This document shows, in pieces, positions 53,013 through 60,200 of a DNA stretch of 64,000 nucleotides (positions are counted from its first letter, which is position 1; each line of letters begins with the position of its first letter). The DNA comes from Beaufortia kweichowensis. Taxonomy: Eukaryota; Chordata; Actinopteri; Cypriniformes; Gastromyzontidae. The notes under the pieces were generated by a model, which was given only the letters and a program-made list of their open reading frames with translations, was not told the DNA's origin and did not search any database. Location: contig CM032815.1 of the NCBI GenBank assembly GCA_019155185.1, forward strand, positions 12,007,274 through 12,071,273, in the 5' to 3' direction. The position numbers and the translations under genes were made by a program.

Positions 53013-53496
53013 TAGCACAGTAGCACCTTCCTTTAAAAATGTCTTTTAAGAATGTCTTCAATCAATAGTCAAACACATGATACTCCCTCAGCTAACTCAA
53101 AACTTCATAAATGTATAGCACACAATCTATTTGTCATAGATTGTGTTTGCAGAGGTTTCAGACCTCTTCAGTTTCCTTTAATGACTGGACTACATCCACC
53201 TTATTACTGTACTAGACATGAACCTTCTTCTTAACAAGAGATCCTGTTTACATTAATCACTAGGAACCTTTGATGTCTTTCTCCATCATTGTCAGGAAAC
53301 AATTGTGATTACATGAAACGGCCATCTTGAAACACTTTGAGTGATCAGAATTAAAGTGTTCATTTAAGGCTTTATCCACAATGTTCCTCTGGGCTCTGGA
53401 GTTTTTGTTAGGAACTTTAACTCTTGATAAATGATGGTTTATCCTTCTTCCAGGTCTTTCAAGGATCTAAAGAGTTCCTAAACACTAAGATTAAGC

Positions 53497-53502
53497 TTTA
53501 TT
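53497..53502 (-). terminator. musk: musk poly(A) signal AATAAA
   Basis: A canonical AATAAA on the minus strand lies 25 nt past the musk stop codon. Use of it would give a 3' UTR of only about 45-60 nt. Further signals downstream may give longer forms. Confidence 0.5.
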
Positions 53503-53527
53503 GTGAATTTTTTGCATTTGTAGCTCC

Positions 53528-54213
53528 TCAAGAAAGGCCTGACTTGACCATCTGGTCATGCATTCTGTCCAGAATACGGTGAATGCTGGCGAAACTGGGC
53601 CGGTCAGTGGGATGGCCACTCCAGCACAGACGCATGAGGTTATAAAGCTCCTGTGGACAATTTTCAGGACAAGCCAGGACATTTCCATCCCTTACGTAGT
53701 AGATGACCTCCTCGTGGGCCATGCCGTAATAGGGCTGCATGCCATATGAAAAGATTTCCCACAATACCACTCCATAAGCCCACACGTCTGACTCGCTGGT
53801 GTAACGGTTGTAGAAGATGGACTCAGGAGGCATCCAGCGAATGGGGATGGCGTCATTCTCGCCAGCTTTGTAGTAATCAGCCGCGTAGATGTTGCGTGAG
53901 AGGCCGAAATCTGCAATTTTCACGATCAGGTTTTCTCCAACTAAACAGTTGCGGGTTGCTAGGTCACGGTGCACAAACTTGCGCTCGGACAGGTACGCCA
54001 TGCCTGCCGCCACCTGCTTGGAGATGGAAAGCTGCTCGAGGCAGCTGAGGGGCGGGTAATGCTCGGGCACAGACGCGAGACTGCTGCATGTCAAGCTATC
54101 CCGACTTATAGCTGGCTGCTGGGATGGGGAACGCTGTCGCAGGTATTCATTTAGGTCCCCGTGGGCCATGTATTCAAACATCAGGCACATGGGCTTCCCC
54201 ACCGCACAGACTC
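53528..54213 (-). CDS. musk: musk last exon: kinase C-lobe and stop
   Basis: The acceptor is CTCTCTAG. It encodes residues 456-683: the hinge (MFEYMAHGDLNEYL), a Ser/Pro-rich kinase insert (about 481-512), HRDLATRN with catalytic Asp539, DFG at 557-559, the activation-loop tyrosines of IYAADYY (565, 569, 570), WMPPESIFYNRYTSESDVWA, and the tail ending KSGLS. All catalytic residues are present, so the kinase should be active. The C-terminal few residues differ from human. Confidence 0.96.
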
Positions 54214-57200
54214 CTAGAGAGCAGACACACAAACAACAAGGGATAGTTACACTTTCAACAGTTGACACCACACCAAAAATACACTTCTGGAGTTTTGAAG
54301 CATTGAATCTGCTTCCGGAATGCCACAGAGGTACATACTGGGTCAGCTCTAAAATGAGTGAGTCAAGCTATTTTAGGCTTTTTCAGTAGTGGTACCCTTG
54401 AGGAAAGATGTGACTCATTTTAGGAAAGTCCTAGTACAGACTTGCTCACCCAGGAGTCGCACAATGTTGGGGTGATCAAACTCGGCCATGAGAGCGGCTT
54501 CTCTTTGAAAGTCATTCTGCATATCGGCCGAGGCTTCTTCCTTCAACATCTTCACCGCCACCATGGTGAACGGTTCCATTGGCAAAAGTCCAGGGGCTCT
54601 AAAAGACAAACAGATCACTTTTTATTAGAACTTGCTGTTGTGCAGCTACAGTGTGCTCAGATTACATTGTTTTCTTTGACATTTGCTCATCTTCCCAAGA
54701 CAATAATTGCAGTAAAACGCTGGAGCAAGCAATCACTTGATGAGCTCTTATTGCAGAGTCTTTGACTTTTGTCCAGGAAAAAACGATTCTTTCTGCACAG
54801 TTTTTGATTTAAAGTATTTGGACAGAGTAGCCTGGCTTGCGTAGCTTCAGTTTTGTCAAGTTCTTGCATACAGACAGCATAAATACTGCAACTGTAAACA
54901 CTTGGCTCTGGGCAGTAGTTGCACTAGGACCTCACAAACAGAAGACCACCTTCACTGATCTCAAACCACATTCCTTTGTTCATATTGTCACACATTGCCA
55001 AACAGGTAATAAAGATTTCCAGAATAGTGGAAACGCAGCCAATAATGGCAGGCACTCAAGAATGTGTTCAAGATTGCACTTCCTGTGCTGTTGGCTCCTG
55101 TGTGTTTCAAGAGAAGTAAACACTGTTCTAATGTGAACCCTAAAAATAACCTTCTCGACAGGACTTGCTCACACTGTAGCGTCTACAGGGAAGTTTCACA
55201 TTGAAACACATCATGTCTGCTAGACCTATCCAATGTACTATTTCTAAAGCCACCTACGTATACGTGGATATGTATTACCCACTGCTATGGTTCTCAGGGG
55301 TATCTCTATATTCCTTCTGGTATTAAGTGTACCACATGACTGGGGGGATTGATTGTGCTGTATGCGTCAGACCTCTGCATGCTGATTCATAGTTGGTGTT
55401 CGGTGACTCAAGTCTAGCTGGAAAACGTTTTTCTTGGTTGCTCATTATTTGACTACTGTTGATAAAATCAGATTCGCTCAGTCATAACGTAAAGTCCTTT
55501 ATGATATTTACAAGATCCTTGTTATTTCCCTATTCACTTTAATATTTCATTGCTAAATTTTAATCTAATCAAGACAAACTATATATTGATGGAAAGGTAT
55601 ACAATTCAAAATGAAATATTTGACAAATGTTCATAACAATAAACATAGACAAAAAAATAAATAAAAATGTTAATGTTACTGTAATTTTTAAAAATACCTA
55701 AAATTTTAAAAATTAAAAAGACTTACAAATGTTTGAAAAAATACCTAATATCTAAAATTTAAAAAAAAATCAGATTTTTAATTGCATTTTCACGTGTATA
55801 CTCAATTGCTCAAGTGCGGTTACAGTTATCGGGTTAAAAGTTTAGGATCACTTTTTGTTTATATTTTGTCTAATAATAGTAAACTCATGATACCCATGAA
55901 ATGACTCAAATGTTTGAATCATTTTCTGGGATTATTTTGTAAAAATATGAAATATGAAATCAATCAAAAGTATGTTACATTTGATTTTATATGTTGCATT
56001 TTATGTATATGTTTGCAAAAATACGCATCTTCAGAAAAATTTTTAAGATCATTAAAAACATTTCAGACAGGTGATCTTAAACTTTTTATGTGGTAGTGTA
56101 TACGCAGCAGACAGTCAGTATAAACACCAAAGTGATAAGTTTATGACTCATCATTGTGACTTTTGAACTACTGGAGTTATGTTTGCTTGAAATGTTTGGC
56201 AGTTCTCACCTTGCCTGAAACACCCTCCCAAAGGCCCCCTCTCCAATGTCACGGACATATTCAATGTTGTTGCGTGGATATTCAAGACTGAGCAGCTTGG
56301 AGTTGAGAAGGAGAGGCAGCCGTTGATACATGGGGTTGGGGTGAAGTCTGTCCAGCAGGAGCTCTGAAGGCAGGGTGGTCAGAGTGGGCGTCTCCAGCAC
56401 CCTACTGATACACAAGTACAACTTTAATAGAGATGACAATTGTTAACAACTCATTTGCCATTTAGTTAATACACATCCAGCACTGGGCAAAAAATCCTTG
56501 GCCAATGATGTAATGAAGCTATAACCTTATGTTTAGTGAACAGAGAATTACCTTTTTCGCTTTTTCCATATTTTCTTTCGTCTGTGGCACATGAGGATGA
56601 GTATGGTGAAGAAAGCAGCCCCAGCAAAGCCAGCAATGACAAAGATAATAACGCTCATCGAGTAGGCTGTTGACACGGGAGGGGGTGGATAGAACTGGAC
56701 AGGTTTTGGGATCGAGGGTGCAGTCTTGACAATGCTAACTACAAAAAACACCAATTATTAGCATTTCCATTTTTTCCAAACTAGTCAACTGCATTGCAGT
56801 CTGTTGCCTACATAGAAAGCTATCTTTAAATCTGACTACCTTAAAACAATGACATTTGTAAAACGGACTGTTGAAATAGATGTGACTTGAATTGATATAT
56901 TTAACAATTAATTTTGTTTAACTTTGAGATTAGCATGTTTCTAAGCTAACATGTTTCTAAAATATTTAAAAATACATTGCACAAATAAATTCTGGGTACA
57001 ATTTTTATTAGACTGAAATATTTTTATTGATACTATCAATTAAATACGGAAGTTGTAAACGGCCATGCATTGTCATTTTTTCTTATATTGTTTTCTCCTC
57101 ATCACAACTTAATTTTCTCGTGATCTCAAGATAACAAAAGTTGCTTTCTCGTGATCTCAACTTAATTTTCTCGTAATGATAAATTGTTGTTTACTCGTGA

Positions 57201-60200
57201 TCATGACAAAAAAAAATCATCTTTAATTTTCTCAATTCCATAGTTGTAAATTTAGGGACCATCTCCAAAGTTACAAACATATTAATATACATGTTTCAAC
57301 TTTTAACAGCATTTAAATGGAATTACTTACAGTCAACAAACAGTCACAACCAACTGTACAGTGTCATGTGGTTGTTAGCTATAATGCAAATTTTTTTTTT
57401 AGATTTTTGCTATTTATTAAAATAAAGTGTTAAACGCTGTTCAAGTTACAAAACGTGTATACTTTAGAGACGGTCCCTAAATTTACAAACATCTACCGTC
57501 CAACTTTATTTATTTATTTATAAAGTCCACTGTGGGCAATTATTAGCTACACTTGTGGTAACGGCGAAAACTCATATGCACCAGCAGTCCACTTCAAAAT
57601 ACACAAAATATTATGGAGATCACGTGATAAATTAAGTCGAGATCATGAAAAAACAATACAAGAAAACAATGACTATGTATGGCCGCTCACGACTTCCGTA
57701 CTAACAAGACTGATGTTTCCCTTGACTCACAAATGATCTTGGATGATTTGTTTTACTGAGGTCTTTGTAATGCATTTAAGGTTTATCTGTTGAGGATACT
57801 GATTTTTTCATTTTAAAAAGGTAAATGCATTGTACCTTCTCCACATTTGGGCACCAAGCAGTACTCCCAGCGTACACTGGGGTTTGTGGTGTAGCACCAT
57901 GGCCTGTCACTTTCTCCTCCAGGGTTACGGCAGAAGTTTTCTGCATTCTGCAACTCAGGAATCACATCTACTGAGAGTCTATGCTGATGGGGCTCCTGTT
58001 CGAGGAGATAAGAAGAGAACTCTGATATTTCTAAAGCATTTCCAATGTTTGCATCTAAATTCCAACACATGCCTTTTAACTTTTTACATTGTTTTGCAAT
58101 GAGACTAAATGTTTTAAGTTTAACACTATACAGCAAAATTGGATTTGTGTGTCTAAACAAGCTGAAATGATTGAATGGATGGCACATTACAATAAATAAT
58201 AAATAAAGTATATAATAAATGTAAAATAAAATAATAAAATAATAAAAAGTATAGTAAATATGATTTTTATCATCAGTGATGTTATCAGATCAAAAAGAAA
58301 AGCCATTCCAGATCACGAGCCTGTTTTCATCAGGCACGACAGAAAAATCATTTGGAATAAATCATAGAATATAATTAGATATTAAATATAATATTTTTTT
58401 TTTCTTTAATTAAAACAAACAATCACCTGCTGGTTCCATCTCTGGCAGGGGAATGAGGATGCTGTAATGTTGTGAGTACCTTGGTAAAACCTTCCTCTTT
58501 CATTGTAACATGTTGCTATAGATATAGAAAAAGTGTAAAACATGGTGAACCTTAAATAAAATGTAACAAATGACATAAAATTAATATATATATAAGAAGA
58601 ATACAGGATCATTTCAACACTTACTTGTAACTCTATCTTTGCTGATATCTGAAAAATAAAACAAAACAAATTTCCGTGTAATAAACTGACTTGGATATGC
58701 ATCTTGTTTTGTTATTTGTTAAAGTTTTAATTTATTTGATATGGATTCAGGCTTCTTTATACAATTCAGTTATATAGATCATAGCTGCTCTGCTACAGTA
58801 TTTAATGGCTGTTTTGCTGTATTTAAGAATGAGATAAACATTTTCTCCCCCACCGATCCTTTGTCTATAAAGCATCCTTATCTCTTCCATCCACAAGTCC
58901 ACTGTCATCACATTCCTTACATGGCATTTCACATAAACAAAACAAACCGCGTTGTCCTGCCAACAACCATATGTGGCACCTATTGTTTTATGGGACAGAT
59001 GAACTGATTGACAGTTGGCCCTGGTACCACACAGGAAGATGTTTATATAATGGGGTTTCACTCTTACCGACATAAGGAACAGTTGTGCAGGAGGATGGGT
59101 CTGTTTTCTGACTGGGTAGAGAGCTGCATTCTGGCAAAGTGATGCTCAAACTATGTGGGAACCCTCGAAGGGATCTATCCTCAGCAGAACGCCACTCTTT
59201 ATAACAGTAGAGCTCCTTCACTGTCAGACAGTGCTCCCTGTGAAACAACAGAGCAATATTTAGATATTGTAAATATACATTATGTATATTTGGGGAGTAA
59301 TGTGGTGTAGTGGTTTAGGCTTAGGGCTAGTAATTAGAAGGTTGTTGGTTTAATCCCAAGAGCCACACTACAACGATTGTCCCTAAAGCAAGGCACTTAA
59401 CCTCCAGATGTTCCACTTGGTTTGTCCCTATAATGAGTGTACTGCAAGTTGCTCTTGAGAAAAACGTCTGCTAAATTGCAACATGGATCATTCCCTGTAT
59501 GGCAGTCCCTGAGGAATTTATGTCTTGATGTACTCAGTTGTTCCCAAGCAAGTTTAGTTGACTTTGTAGGATATTTAAATCACTTCTACAGCATAAGAAA
59601 CATAAGAGAGGGCTATTTGTCACCTTGAAATTTTGTCAAAAAAGAGTTTTAAAGAGATTTTTTCGAATCAGTTTAAAATATATTTTGTCTTGAATCGCCT
59701 CTTTTTCCCCAGCGATGTTTTCCATCCTTACAGTATGTGTTGTAATGGCAGCTTGAAAGCATTAACCCAACCATGACATCACTTCTGTAATGTGACATCA
59801 CATTTTGAAAGAAATTCAATGCAGAAAGCTTGATGAAAAGTCTTGGAAAGTCCCTTTGAGATTAATTTTTAGCCATTAACATTGACACAATGTCATAACA
59901 TGACAGATCTACAGTTAATTTACCCCTCATTTGAGGTACTACACTGGTAAACAACAGAGCCATTGAATAATGCGCAACCAGTGCTATTTTCTGAACAATA
60001 AACATATGCTTTTCCTGATGCAATGTTTAGAAATCTGACCCAGACAGCTTTTGACAAAATGCAATGACATACTGTCACAAAGATGATGCTTGCTTGCTGT
60101 CCATCTCTCCCAGCTAACAGGGAACATTCCCACAACATTCATTAACGTTCTTTAAAGGTTATGTTAACGTTAGCACGCAATGTTCTTAAAGTAATGTTTT

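Noticed and set aside
53746..54048. 100-codon open frame antisense to the musk kinase exon
   Set aside because: Shadow of the kinase coding sequence.
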